A DNA stretch of 64,000 bases from Streptomyces sp. NBC_00376 (GTDB lineage: Bacteria > Actinomycetota > Actinomycetes > Streptomycetales > Streptomycetaceae). Where the stretch lies: the NCBI RefSeq assembly GCF_036077095.1, contig NZ_CP107960.1, positions 8,866,001 to 8,930,000 on the forward strand. The letters are read 5' to 3'. Position numbers and translations under genes: made by a program. Position 1 is the first letter of the stretch, and each line of letters begins with the position of its first letter. This document shows, piece by piece, positions 28,154 to 37,083 of this stretch. A model generated the notes under the pieces. It was not told the DNA's origin, did not search any database, and saw only the letters and a program-made list of their open reading frames with translations.

Positions 28154-28714
28154 CTATGAGTGGTGCCAGACCTCTCCCGGAGCAATGTCCCAGGAGGTGC
28201 CAGCGATCCCTCCAGTGTTGAAGAAGAGAGCCCAGCTCACGACAACGTCACCTGCACGCTGCGCACCCCGCTCAAAATCGAAGCCGGGCCAGCACAGGTC
28301 GCCCGTCAGGCTGAACTGAATGCCCACGTCTCGCTCCAGCGCATGGCCCTCCATCTCAGTGGACAACTCCGACGGCACACGGCCGATCAACCGGATTCCC
28401 TCACAGATGACCTGAGGGCCACGCAACCCATCGACGAGCACGCAGGTCAGCCCCACCCCTTCGACGAAGTAGCACTTCACGGCCGGCCACTGCTCGTCCG
28501 AAGCAGCCCGGCGAAAGTCGACCCGCCACTGGGTGCGCAACGAGTTCCAGCGCTCTATTTCTCTCTCCTCGGCGACGAAGCCGTGCCCTGCCATAGCTGT
28601 GATGGCGCCGTGCCGATCGATCCCGAAGGCCAGCGGCCCGACAGTCTCGGCGGGCGCGTACCCCCACTGCTCCCGCTCGGAGTCCGCGAGCACTGTCCAG
28701 TAGTCCGTGTTCAT
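28154..28714 (-). CDS. Uncharacterised protein
   Basis: 186 residues from ATG 28714. No family recognised. It is acidic and Trp-rich (YWTVLADSEREQWGYAPAET, then AITAMAGHGFVAEEREIERW), with a predicted mixed alpha/beta soluble fold and no membrane segment. Its composition resembles small immunity-type or SUKH-like proteins, but I see no decisive motif. It stands alone between an IS5 fragment and an MFS gene on the opposite strand. Confidence 0.6.
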   Translation of the reverse strand: MNTDYWTVLADSEREQWGYAPAETVGPLAFGIDRHGAITAMAGHGFVAEEREIERWNSLRTQWRVDFRRAASDEQWPAVKCYFVEGVGLTCVLVDGLRGPQVICEGIRLIGRVPSELSTEMEGHALERDVGIQFSLTGDLCWPGFDFERGAQRAGDVVVSWALFFNTGGIAGTSWDIAPGEVWHHS

Positions 28715-29035
28715 GGCCCGATGATCATCCACCTGGCTCCGCCGACATAATCGGCCCGGAAGATCCAGAGGAGGCACTGTGCCCCCAGCTTGCCATTTCT
28801 ACTTCTTGACTGCCCCAAATGAGACGCCGTCTAAATCCGGCATCTACTGCGGCAGATGAAAACACGCCACCCGCATCAACGGCCTCGTTCAAGGAATCTT
28901 CGTCCTGCCCCTCAACGTCGCCGTGCGGCGAGGCGCACACTGCACGGCCGCTTGTTGCAACTCTGTTGCAATTACAAGTAATAAGCGGAAAGCTATATCA
29001 GCCCTTACTATCGCCCCTGGATGAGGAGCCGCTCC

Positions 29036-30313
29036 ATGCCCCTGATGCCGGAATCTGGACCACAGCGCGTCATCGCCGCCTCGAACTTCGTCTACACCGT
29101 CGGCAGCGGCCTCTATCTGACCGCTGGAGTCCTGTACTTCACCGAGGCCGTCCGCCTTCCGGCAACCCAGGTGGGCCTCGGACTTGGTATCGCCGGTGTT
29201 CTCTCACTGGCCGTGGGTATCGCTGTCGGTCATCTCGCGGACCGGCACGGAGCACGCGGTATCTATGCGCTCACCCTCGTCGTCCAGGCGCTGGCAACTG
29301 CCGGCTTCTTACTGGCAGACAGCTTCTGGCTGTTCGCCCTCGCGGTAGGCACGGCAATGGGCGCCAAAGCGGCCGGATTGGCCGCACGCAGTCCGCTCAT
29401 CAGGCACTACGGAGGGGACCGACCGCAGGCATTTCGCGCCTATCTCCGCGCCGTGACCAACGTGGGCATCTCCCTCGGCGCTCTGCTGGCGGGCTGGGCC
29501 GTCCAGGTGGGCACCGTCCCCGCCTACCGACTCCTGGTCATCGGCAACGCGGTCGCCTTCGCGGCTTCCGCAGCGATCCTGATCTACCTGCCGCCGATCA
29601 AACCTGTCCCTGCCACCGGCGGCCCCCGCTGGATCGCCCTGCGGGACCGCCCCTACCTCTTACTCACCGCCCTCGACGGCATCATGGCCGTCCAGTTCAA
29701 AGTGCTCACGGTGGCCGTCCCGCTCTGGCTGGTCACAGCCACCACCGCCCCGCGCTGGCTCATCTCGGGCACCATGCTCATCAACACCGTCATCGTCATT
29801 GCGTTCCAGATACGAGCCAGCCGCGGCATCGATTCCCCAGCAGCCGGCGGAGCCGCTTACCGCCGGGCAGGCGTGGCCTTCCTCGTTTCCTGCTCGTTGG
29901 TCTCCCTGTCCGCGGGGATCCCGGCGTGGGCCGCCGCCACACTGCTCATGACTGCGATGGTGATCCACACGATCGGCGAGCTGTGGCACTCCGCCGCAGG
30001 CTTCGAAGTGTCCTTCGCCCTCGCCCCACAGCACGCCACGGGCCAGTACCTCGGTGTGTTCGGCCTCGGCGCCGGACTGGCCGAGGCCCTCGGCCCGGCC
30101 CTGCTCATCTCGCTCTGCATCACCTGGGGCCGACCCGGATGGTACGTCGTAGGGGCTCTGTTCACCGTGACGGGCCTGGTAGCACCACTTGCCGTCCGCT
30201 GGGCACAACGCCACCAGCACGCTCGGCAGGTACACCCACAGGTCGCGTGGAAGGAAGCAGTCACCCTGAAAGCTCCGGAGGCGGTTCAACATCCCCGACT
30301 GCCGCAGGGCTGA
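29036..30313 (+). CDS. MFS transporter
   Basis: 425 residues and about 12 predicted helices. ATG 29036 was preferred to ATG 29021 because GAGGAG sits 7 bases before it. The motif after helix 2 (GHLADRHGARGIYALTLVVQ) fits the major facilitator signature GxLaDrxGrr. The closest general type is a sugar- or drug-efflux MFS; the substrate is unknown. The cytoplasmic tail is long (about 35 residues) and may include foreign sequence at its end. The AT-rich stretch 28960-29010 is a likely promoter region. Confidence 0.85.
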   Translation: MPLMPESGPQRVIAASNFVYTVGSGLYLTAGVLYFTEAVRLPATQVGLGLGIAGVLSLAVGIAVGHLADRHGARGIYALTLVVQALATAGFLLADSFWLFALAVGTAMGAKAAGLAARSPLIRHYGGDRPQAFRAYLRAVTNVGISLGALLAGWAVQVGTVPAYRLLVIGNAVAFAASAAILIYLPPIKPVPATGGPRWIALRDRPYLLLTALDGIMAVQFKVLTVAVPLWLVTATTAPRWLISGTMLINTVIVIAFQIRASRGIDSPAAGGAAYRRAGVAFLVSCSLVSLSAGIPAWAAATLLMTAMVIHTIGELWHSAAGFEVSFALAPQHATGQYLGVFGLGAGLAEALGPALLISLCITWGRPGWYVVGALFTVTGLVAPLAVRWAQRHQHARQVHPQVAWKEAVTLKAPEAVQHPRLPQG

Positions 30314-30329
30314 TGCCGGGGCCTGTCGG

Positions 30330-30584
30330 TGCGCCGGCATCGCCTCCGCGACCGTCAACACCGCCCAGCAGACGGGCGCCTCGATCGGCACCGCACTGCT
30401 CAACACCATCGCGGCCAGCGCCACCAGCACCTACCTGGCCGACCACCACGGCGAAGACGTCCTTCGGGACGCCACCGTGCACGGCTACACCACCGCCGCG
30501 ACCTGGGCACTGGGCATCATGCTCGGCACCGCGGTCCTGGTAGCCCTGTTCATCACCGCAGACCCGCGCAAGACCGCGCCGTGA
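30330..30584 (+). pseudogene. DHA2-type exporter, C-terminal fragment
   Basis: A frame with no start encodes GIASATVNTAQQTGASIGTA, then a loop (YLADHHGEDVLRDATVHGYT) and a final helix (WALGIMLGTAVLVALFITAD). This is the last ~85 residues of an EmrB/QacA-type transporter. It begins a few bases after the preceding MFS stop, where two unrelated transporter genes were apparently joined by deletion. Confidence 0.75.
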
Positions 30585-30719
30585 CCCGCAGCAAAACCGC
30601 CATGGGCAGCCGCGCAGACCGGCGACCCGAGCAACGCATCCGGACCGTGTCGTCCCGAAGGGGCGTCGCAGGACACGAGCCACCGGGGTCTTGATCCCAC
30701 CAACACCAAGGAGCACGCC

Positions 30720-30766
30720 ATGACCGCCAGTGCGAACCTCTTCAGCTCAACCCCGATGTTCTCGGT
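30720..30766 (+). pseudogene. Start of an unknown gene, cut after ~15 codons
   Basis: ATG 30720 follows AAGGAG with good spacing and reads MTASANLFSSTPMFS before the sense is lost at the left edge of the resolvase region. The ribosome site and codon use suggest a real gene start; its identity is unknown. Confidence 0.35.
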
Positions 30767-30769
30767 TAG

Positions 30770-30890
30770 GTCGACGTTTCATAGGTGATCGCTCGTGAAA
30801 CAGCCACCCGTCCGGCGGACCACCTGCGGCGATCACGTTTCATGAGTCGTTGCAAACAACTGGACTGCTGAAACACCCTCATGAAACGCT
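30770..30890. promoter_or_regulatory. Candidate resolution (res) site
   Basis: Three GTTTCAT-type motifs occur before the resolvase gene, including the inverted pair GTTTCATGAG (30837-30846) and CTCATGAAAC (30878-30887). Serine resolvases act on such clustered dyads upstream of their own gene. Confidence 0.45.
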
Positions 30891-31077
30891 CCTGGGCGTG
30901 AGTGACGACTTCAAGCGCCTGGAATTGCGCGACTGCCCGATGTCCACCTGCGCCGCGCCAGCGGGCTCCCGGTGCCGGACCGGCAAGGGTAAGGTGGCCA
31001 TCCAGTAGCACACCGCTCGCTTCCGCCTCGTGCCCCAACTAGCCAAGGCACTCAGCGTGCCGACCCCGGCCGTACGC

Positions 31078-31740
31078 ATGCCGGGATCTGTGTGGACCGA
31101 GCTGCCCCGGCCCGTGAGTGCCGGCACCGAACCGGTCGGGCACGTTCGCCTCGGCTACGCGCGGGCCTCGACTGCCCGGCAGTCCCTCGATGCGCAACTC
31201 GACTCCCTCGCCGAGGCCGGGGTGACGCGGGTCTTCTCGGAGAAGATCTCCACCCGCGCCACCCGGCGCCCCGAGCTGGAGGCCGCCGTGAAACTCACCG
31301 GGGAGATCCGGTCCTCCGGCGTCGCCGTCACCCTCGTCGTCCACGAGCACAAGCGGCTCGGCCGCGGCATCGAACTCGCCATGCTCGCCAAGGAACTGAA
31401 AGCGAGCGACGTCGGCCTGGAGTTCCTGACCGGGGAGCTGAAGGGTTCGCACGACCCTTCCGGGATCGTGTTCACCGTGCTCGCCGCCATGTCCGGGATG
31501 GAGCGCGAGTACATCCGCGACCGCACCCTCGAAGGACACGAGTCCGCCCGCAAGCGCGGCAAGACCATCGGCGGCGCCGGAGTCACCGACGACGACATGC
31601 TGTCCATGGCCCTCCACCTGCGCGACCAGGAGATGAGCCTGCGCGACATCGCCAAGCGCCTCGTCATCACCATCGGCGCCAAGAAGGGCCAACACCCCTC
31701 GCCCGCCACCGTCATGCGGCGCTCTGGCAGCGAGGGCTGA
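31078..31740 (+). CDS. Serine resolvase/invertase family recombinase
   Basis: About 220 residues. The catalytic domain opens VRLGYARASTARQSLDAQLD with the nucleophile Ser in RAST, continues with VVHEHKRLGRGIELAMLAKE and GMEREYIRDRTLEGHESARK, and ends in a HTH region (SLRDIAKRLVITIGAKKGQH). The start is uncertain: ATG 31078 or GTG 31114, as the family usually begins only a few residues before the domain. The last few residues (MRRSGSEG) look shortened compared with relatives. It probably served a Tn3-like transposon or plasmid now lost. Confidence 0.8.
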   Translation: MPGSVWTELPRPVSAGTEPVGHVRLGYARASTARQSLDAQLDSLAEAGVTRVFSEKISTRATRRPELEAAVKLTGEIRSSGVAVTLVVHEHKRLGRGIELAMLAKELKASDVGLEFLTGELKGSHDPSGIVFTVLAAMSGMEREYIRDRTLEGHESARKRGKTIGGAGVTDDDMLSMALHLRDQEMSLRDIAKRLVITIGAKKGQHPSPATVMRRSGSEG

Positions 31741-31854
31741 CCTCCTGGCCGACCAAGTAGTCCGCGGACCTTGAGCTTCCCGGTCAGGCGAGGGGGCAGC
31801 GTCCCGTGGGTTCGTCCCGGCTGCCGTGCGGTGGCTGATCTCGGCCAGGAGGAT

Positions 31855-32537
31855 TCAGCGGGCGAGGGTGACGGTGATTTCAGTGTCGTCGCAGCCGGCC
31901 GCGATCTGCTCGATCGCAGCGTGTTCGGCCGGGTCCGTGGTCAGGGTCCAGCGGGTTTTGACGATGACCCAGTCCTTCAGGTAGCGGCAGGTCGCGGATT
32001 TGGCCGGGGGCATCCATTGGGCCGGGTCACGGTCGGCCTTGGACTGATTGGCACTGTCGTGGACCGCGAGGAGGGAGCGTTCGTCGTCGAGGTCGTTGGC
32101 ATAGGCCTGGCGTTCGGCGGGGGTCCAGGCCGCGGCGCCGGGGTCCCAGGCTTCGCCGAGGGGGACCATGTGATCGATGTCGACGTCGTCCTTGGTGGTC
32201 TGGGTGGTCTCGTCGTACCAGGACCGCCATTCGCCCGTGCCGACGGTGATGGTGCAGCGGCCGGTGATCAGCGGCGTGCGACCGCGTTCCGGAGCAGCAC
32301 CTCGTTGCGGGTGTTGCAGCCGTCCCGGTCGGCGTCGATCCAGTGCTTGAACTGCTCGCGGGAGTACCCGGCGCGGGGCCCCTCGTCCTCGACGGGAAGG
32401 GAAGCGATCAGTTCCGACAGCGGGGCGGTCACCACGTCGCCCGGCACGGCCTCGGCCGTGCCGGAGGGCAGGAGCAGGAGAGCGGGCGTGGCGGCGAGCG
32501 AAGTAACAGCAGCGAGCACTGTGCGCAGGAGCTTCAT
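31855..32537 (-). pseudogene. Secreted HNH endonuclease with one frameshift
   Basis: From ATG 32537 the minus strand has a clear Sec signal peptide (LLRTVLAAVTSLAATPALLL, cleavage near AEAVP), then EQFKHWIDADRDGCNTRNEV. At about 32272-32278 the sense shifts one frame. The other frame continues TPLITGRCTITVGTGEWRSW, the active-site motif VDIDHMVPLGEAWDPG and ANQSKADRDPAQWMPP, and stops at 31855. This matches secreted HNH nucleases common in actinobacteria. A single indel, or a sequencing error, separates it from an intact 227-residue gene. Confidence 0.8.
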
Positions 32538-32885
32538 GCCGGATCTACGGGTCAGGGACAGTCCGGGTGACGGTCTGACCTTGCGGTTCATCCGAACGTG
32601 CGCCCCGGCCGGTCTCGTGCATGCTCTGCCTCGCCCACCGCCCCGAAAGCGCCCGCTTCTGGTGGAGATTCGCGGTCGGCGCGGGCACTCCGCCGTGCAG
32701 GTCGCCGCCGAGCTGGCGCGGACGGCGCGGACGGCGCGGGTGAGTCTTGCCGGCTGCGCCCCGGTGAAGTGGTTCAGGCAGCGGCCCCTCGGTGGGCGGG
32801 ATCTGTACTTCTGGCTGGGGGCACGGGTCTGGACGTCGCCCTGCTCGGCCGTTTCCGGCGCGGTCCGGCGACAGGACCTCTGGAG

Positions 32886-33110
32886 AACCGAGAGGCGGCG
32901 CTCGCCGCGCTGGAGCCTGGCGGGATTGGCGCGGCCTCCGTACTCACCGCGGTCAGCACGGCGTACCTGGTGCTCACCCACGAGCGCCGGGAACTGATGC
33001 GCGAGTGGGTTGTCCCGCTGCACGAAGCCATCGCCGGACTGCTCGGGCTGGCGGAGCAGACCGGCCCGCGGCGCTACCTCCGCGAACCTGCCTCAGGCCG
33101 CTGCTCCTCT
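32886..33110 (+). other. Possible fragment of a plasmid-transfer type gene
   Basis: A frame reads GIGAASVLTAVSTAYLVLTH, then ERRELMREWVVPLHEAIAGL and LGLAEQTGPRRYL. It suggests a membrane-anchored protein start such as those of actinobacterial conjugation proteins, but this is recollection of style, not a motif match. There is no clear start or stop. The rest of 32538-33246 shows nothing I can name. Confidence 0.25.
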
Positions 33111-33249
33111 GGAGCCGTTGGGAGATGGCGCGCCGTGATTCACCGCAGCCCGGTCAGAGGAATCGGCTTGCTGGCCTCAGCCGCAGGCCCGTGGCCACCC
33201 GTAAAAACCTTCGCGCGTGCCGCCGTCCGGATGATGAGGTGACACGGTG

Positions 33250-34206
33250 ATGAACAACGATGAGGCGGCGGCTGTCCGGCCGTTGACACTGGCTTGGGTG
33301 AGCCGGCATCTGGAGGCCGGCGAGCGGATCGTCAAGGCCACGGCGCTGCACGGCGGCATCACCGCCGAGATGCGGCGGCTGACCATCGGGACGCGGGACG
33401 GAGGCACCCGTGACCTGGTGCTGCGGACCTACGTCGACCCGTTCTACGTGGAGCACGCCGAGGGCGGGCTGAATGGGGAGGCCGGCGCCCTGACCCTGCT
33501 CACGGGGACCGGCGTGCCGGCTCCTTCACTGGTCGCGGTTGATCCGACCGCCACGCAGTGCGAGTTTCCGTCGCTCCTGATGACACATCTGGCGGGCCGG
33601 ACGGTCCTCGACGATCAGGGAGTGGAGACGCGTGTTCGCCTGCTGGCCCGCCAACTCGTGGCGATCCACGCGTTACGACCCGCCGAGCGGCCCCGAAAAT
33701 ATGTGACGTTGACGACCGCCGACACCGTAGTCGTCCCGAAGGGCGCCGACGCGGCCGTATGGACCGCGGCGATCGACGTGATCCGCAAGCCCGCGCCGCC
33801 CTGTGAAGGGCGCTTCCTGCACCGGGACTTCCAGCCCGGCAACGTGCTGTTCGACGTACCGCCTTCAAACCCGGAAGATGCCCGCATCACCGGCGTCGTC
33901 GACTGGGCACCCTCCTGGGGTCCGGCGGATCTCGATGTGGCGCACTGCTCCGTCAATCTCGCGCTGCTGCACGGCCCGGCGTGGGGTATGCGGTTCGCCG
34001 AGGCGTACGAGGAGGCCGGCGGGGTATTGGCCGCGACCGCGAGCGAGCGGCTGTACTGGCGGGTGCGGGACGCGCTGGCCGTCTCGGAAGAAGTGCGGTC
34101 GGTGTCGCAGCCATGGCGGGAGGCCGGTAGGGCGGAGCTGACGACGCGAGCCGTGGAGGAGCGGCTGGATGCCTATGTCACCGCCTTGATGGACGCGCCG
34201 GGCTGA
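33250..34206 (+). CDS. Aminoglycoside phosphotransferase-like kinase
   Basis: 318 residues from ATG 33250, with GAGGTGA 8 bases upstream. The protein-kinase-like fold is shown by the Brenner motif FLHRDFQPGNVLF (catalytic Asp and Asn) and the metal-binding Asp in GVVDWAPSWG. The N-lobe has VLRTYVDPFY with the ATP-anchoring region. Relatives phosphorylate aminoglycosides, choline, homoserine or other small alcohols; the substrate cannot be told here, so resistance should not be assumed. It is followed within about 35 bp by a LexA-like winged-helix gene on the same strand. Confidence 0.85.
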   Translation: MNNDEAAAVRPLTLAWVSRHLEAGERIVKATALHGGITAEMRRLTIGTRDGGTRDLVLRTYVDPFYVEHAEGGLNGEAGALTLLTGTGVPAPSLVAVDPTATQCEFPSLLMTHLAGRTVLDDQGVETRVRLLARQLVAIHALRPAERPRKYVTLTTADTVVVPKGADAAVWTAAIDVIRKPAPPCEGRFLHRDFQPGNVLFDVPPSNPEDARITGVVDWAPSWGPADLDVAHCSVNLALLHGPAWGMRFAEAYEEAGGVLAATASERLYWRVRDALAVSEEVRSVSQPWREAGRAELTTRAVEERLDAYVTALMDAPG

Positions 34207-34240
34207 CACTGGGACCCAGCAGCAGATGCCTGAGAGCGGC

Positions 34241-34462
34241 ATGACCCGGCCCGATGCCCTGTCCTGTCGGCAGGAGGCGATCCTGTCCGTGATCCGGGAC
34301 TGGATCACGGAGACCGGCGAGAGCCCTACCGTCCGGCAGATCGGCGCCCGGGTCGGTCTGTCCAGCACCAGCTCGGTCGCCTACCAGCTCGGCCGCCTCG
34401 AAGCCCGGGGGCTGATCAGCCGCACCGGCCACCGCTGGCGGTCCTGCCGCCTGAGTACCTGA
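34241..34462 (+). CDS. Stand-alone LexA-type winged-helix protein
   Basis: 73 residues from ATG 34241. LSCRQEAILSVIRDWITETG, then ESPTVRQIGARVGLSSTSSV and AYQLGRLEARGLI match the LexA DNA-binding domain. The peptidase domain (Ser-Lys) is absent. The chain ends naturally with WRSCRLST and a stop, so it is not obviously truncated. Such short proteins occur in streptomycetes and may compete with LexA or act as a separate regulator. It may be co-transcribed with the kinase gene. Confidence 0.75.
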   Translation: MTRPDALSCRQEAILSVIRDWITETGESPTVRQIGARVGLSSTSSVAYQLGRLEARGLISRTGHRWRSCRLST

Positions 34463-34468
34463 CCCCGT

Positions 34469-34530
34469 TCAGGGGCTGGTGAAGATGTCGTGCCCGCCGA
34501 TACGGCGCCAGACGATGTGCGCGCCGCCTT
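34469..34530 (-). pseudogene. 3' end of an unidentified gene
   Basis: The minus strand reads GGAHIVWRRIGGHDIFTSP followed by TGA at 34469-34471, a plausible protein C-terminus, but no start or longer sense frame precedes it. Confidence 0.3.
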
Positions 34531-34614
34531 CTCTGAACTAACGACTCGGAGGTCACTACTGTAGGGGAGGACCGGGCTGGAGGGAGTGTTGGTCCGACTC
34601 GGTAGCATCGGGCC

Positions 34615-34830
34615 ATGCCTACGGGACCTTTGCATGACCGTGTCGTCAACAGCCTCGTCAACGGTGAACCCTCACAGGAGGTCTTTCCCTGCCGGTGCAC
34701 GAACGGTGAGGATCACTTCGAGGGTCCGGACTTCCTTGATCATGAGGAGGAGCCTGAGGGCCACTCGTTCGCTGGAGCCGAGGAGATTTGGCTGTCCAGC
34801 GGCATGGATGAGGACTACGACTTCCGCTAA
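34615..34830 (+). CDS. Small acidic protein, unknown
   Basis: 71 residues from ATG 34615. The chain is strongly acidic (DHFEGPDFLDHEEEPEGHSF, ending WLSSGMDEDYDFR) and has a single CRC pair. The ribosome site is weak. No family recognised; it is included because composition and codon pattern look coding and it is not a shadow of another gene. Confidence 0.45.
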   Translation: MPTGPLHDRVVNSLVNGEPSQEVFPCRCTNGEDHFEGPDFLDHEEEPEGHSFAGAEEIWLSSGMDEDYDFR

Positions 34831-34929
34831 CAACCTCGACGGTCGGCCGGTGGTGTGACACGGACCGGGGCTTCGCTGCTGCGTGCGGTGAGCTGGGAGA
34901 GGCTGGGCAGGCCCAGGAAGACTGGGGAC

Positions 34930-35791
34930 GGCGCTGTCACGTTGTTGGGTGTGTGAGTGCCTGATGGTGTGTCGGGTGTGGTGGGGTCGGGTTCCGGCTC
35001 CGTGCTCAGGCCGTGGTGGGCCGGCTTGCAGCGCCGGTGATCTGGTCCCAGATGGCGAAGCGGGTGGTCATCTCGGTGCGGTATTCGGGGGCGGTCATCA
35101 GGTGGCGGCGTGGTCGGAAGTGGGGTGAGATGCCGCTGAACGCGGACAGGAACTGCTGGGCTCCGCCGACGCTACGGAAGCCTTTCATGGCGTGTTCGCG
35201 CTGGCGGGTGGGCTGGTGGCTGTTCTCCGCCCGGTTGTTGAGGCCCTTGTGGGCGCGGTGTTCTACGGAGGGCATGACCTCGCGGTGGGCCGCGCCGTAG
35301 GAGCGGAGCTTGTCGGTGACGATCACCCTCGGCACCGAGCAGGTTCTCTTGAGCAGTTTGCGGAAGAAGCGCCGGGCCGCGGCCTTGTCCCGGCGGGACC
35401 GGACCAGGATGTCGAGCACGTTGCCGTCGGCGTCAACGGCCCGCCACAGGTACTTCTGCTCTCCGTTGATCTTCACGAAGACCTCGTCCAGGTGCCACTT
35501 GTCGCCGGGCCGGGGCCGCCTCCGGCGCAGGCCGTTGGCGTAGGACTGCCCGAACTTCGCACACCAGCGGCGGACCGTCTCGTGGGAGACGACCACGCCG
35601 CGCTCGAGCATCAGCTCCTCGACCTCGCGGAACGACAGCGGGAAGCGGTGGTACAGCCACACACAGTGGGCAATGACCTCGACCGGGTACCGGTGCCCCT
35701 TGTACGACGGCGATGCGCTGTCCACGGACGACCCCTCCCAGCATGACCAACCAGAAGATCATCCCACCCGGTCAGTCAACGTGACAGTGCC
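34930..35791 (-). mobile_element. IS6-family element, copy C, intact
   Basis: 862 bp from GGCGCTGTCACGTTG (34930) to CAACGTGACAGTGCC (35791). It is the empty-site form of copies B and D: the same sequence without the IS110 insert. The flanking octamers CTGGGGAC and CTTCCTCG differ. The target of the IS110 guide RNA is intact at 35489-35503. Confidence 0.92.
35006..35725 (-). CDS. IS6-family DDE transposase
   Basis: 239 residues, complete, from a GTG start. HTH: SFREVEELMLERGVVVSHET. The DDE triad: WHLDEVFVKI, IVTDKLRSYGAA and NNRAENSHQPTRQ. IS6 enzymes insert by a replicative route that fuses replicons and creates adjacent deletions and inversions, which fits the scrambled flanks of all copies here. 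This is one of two intact IS6 genes in the window; the other is at 49529-50248. Confidence 0.93.
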   Translation of the reverse strand: MDSASPSYKGHRYPVEVIAHCVWLYHRFPLSFREVEELMLERGVVVSHETVRRWCAKFGQSYANGLRRRRPRPGDKWHLDEVFVKINGEQKYLWRAVDADGNVLDILVRSRRDKAAARRFFRKLLKRTCSVPRVIVTDKLRSYGAAHREVMPSVEHRAHKGLNNRAENSHQPTRQREHAMKGFRSVGGAQQFLSAFSGISPHFRPRRHLMTAPEYRTEMTTRFAIWDQITGAASRPTTA

Positions 35792-35851
35792 CTTCCTCGC
35801 CTTCACCAGCATCGCCTGCACCCTCATCTGCTACCGCAGGCTCGCCCAATG
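35792..35851 (+). pseudogene. IS5-type transposase, last 19 residues
   Basis: Directly after the IS6 end the plus strand encodes FLAFTSIACTLICYRRLAQ and stops. This equals the end of the IS5-type fragment at 28118 in pattern, showing a second copy of that IS cut by IS6. Confidence 0.65.
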
Positions 35852-35999
35852 AGATGACTTCCCATGGGCGGTCATGGGTGTCACTTGGGAGTTCTCCGCC
35901 CGGGCGAAGTTCGTGGGATCGTCCCCTGGGCACCCCGATTGCCACTGCGGCCCCGTCCGTTCTGGCACGGATGTGGTACGAGCCTTGGCGATCTTCCGG

Positions 36000-36494
36000 T
36001 CAGTGAGGGCCGCGCCGCGGTGGACGCAACAGGGCCCACATGGCGAGTGTCTGGGCAGAGTATTTGAATCGCTCGACGAGTCGCTCGACAGTGGAGCGGC
36101 GCAGGGTACACAGCCACACGTAGCTGCTCAGGGAGACACAGAGACATCCCAAGGTCTGCCCCCAAAAGGCTTGCGCCGCTGGCTCTTGCCCAGTGCACAG
36201 GTAGAGCATCCATGTGGCTGCCGTGGCTACTCCCAGTGCGACCAGGCCAGCTTTGGCTACCTGGCCGCGGACTGCCCAACGGGAGGCAAGAAGGCCAGCG
36301 GGAATCTGGATAGCGAGGTGGAGCATCAGCACCGAGATCATCATCTCGAACGTTTGGGCATAGGTTTCCGCGGACGCAGCTGGAATCCAGCAGAAGCCGA
36401 TGTACAGCAGAACGCCACTCACGTGCATGGCGGCAACGTTCAACGGAACGTGCCACAGGCTGACCCAGTGGCGCTCGTTGTCGCTCGCCCGCAC
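36000..36494 (-). CDS. Small integral membrane protein, unknown
   Basis: 164 residues from GTG 36494, with AGGGAGG 6 bases upstream. About four hydrophobic helices are seen (VAAMHVSGVLLYIGFCW, MMISVLMLHLAIQIPAGLLA, AGLVALGVATAATWMLYLC, TLGCLCVSLSSYVWL). The topology suggests a small membrane protein of unknown role. GC content is lower than in neighbours. Nothing else is resolved in 35852-35999 or 36495-36716. Confidence 0.65.
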   Translation of the reverse strand: MRASDNERHWVSLWHVPLNVAAMHVSGVLLYIGFCWIPAASAETYAQTFEMMISVLMLHLAIQIPAGLLASRWAVRGQVAKAGLVALGVATAATWMLYLCTGQEPAAQAFWGQTLGCLCVSLSSYVWLCTLRRSTVERLVERFKYSAQTLAMWALLRPPRRGPH

Positions 36495-36774
36495 GACGCC
36501 CTCCCTCTGAGGGCTGGAGCCCCCACTCCTGGCGGGCAGTCTACGTCCAAGGGCAGCATGCGAGGCGTTCTAGCCGCTTCGATCCCCGCGACGAACGACA
36601 GCCTACCGAGCTCACCAAATGAGATGACTTCTACAGTAAGACCGTGTCCTATGTGGTGATCACTCGTTGAGCTGTTCATGGGGCGGGATACGTGGAGTTG
36701 GGGGCCTTCACCCCTGATCTTGGACACTCGAGATAGTGGATCTTGAGGATCTGAGAGATGGACGTGTCGTGGTC

Positions 36775-37083
36775 ATGAAGCACTATCCGCCGGAGTTCAA
36801 GGCGGACGCGGTCGCGCTGTACGATTCGCGGCCCGAGGCGACGATCAAGCAGATCGCCGCCGACCTGGGGGTGAACCCGGAGACGCTGCGCAACTGGATC
36901 CGGGCGGCCGGAGCCGGTCGTCCGCGCGGCCGTCGGGCGGCCATGCCGCCGACGGTTCCGGTGGCGCCGTCGGCTCTGGAGGCCGAGGTCGCCGCCTTGA
37001 GGCGGGAGAACGCCGAGCTGAAGAAGGAACGGGAGATCCTGCGCAAGGCGGCCCGCTATTTCGCCTCGGAGACGGGCTGGTGA
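36775..37083 (+). CDS. IS3-family OrfA
   Basis: 102 residues from ATG 36775. HTH (MKHYPPEFKADAVALYDSRP, IKQIAADLGVNPETLRNWIR) and a leucine-zipper tail (LEAEVAALRRENAELKKERE). Its stop overlaps the start of orfB (GTGA), the arrangement in which IS3 elements usually make an OrfAB fusion by frameshifting; I do not see a clear slippery run. Confidence 0.88.
   Translation: MKHYPPEFKADAVALYDSRPEATIKQIAADLGVNPETLRNWIRAAGAGRPRGRRAAMPPTVPVAPSALEAEVAALRRENAELKKEREILRKAARYFASETGW

Noticed and set aside
28819..30543. 574-codon plus-strand frame
   Set aside because: Overlaps the MFS gene in another frame, Arg/Pro/His-rich without motifs; a shadow.
33250..34206. Calling the kinase an aminoglycoside resistance gene
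   Set aside because: The fold is shared by many small-molecule kinases; no substrate-specific residues were recognised.
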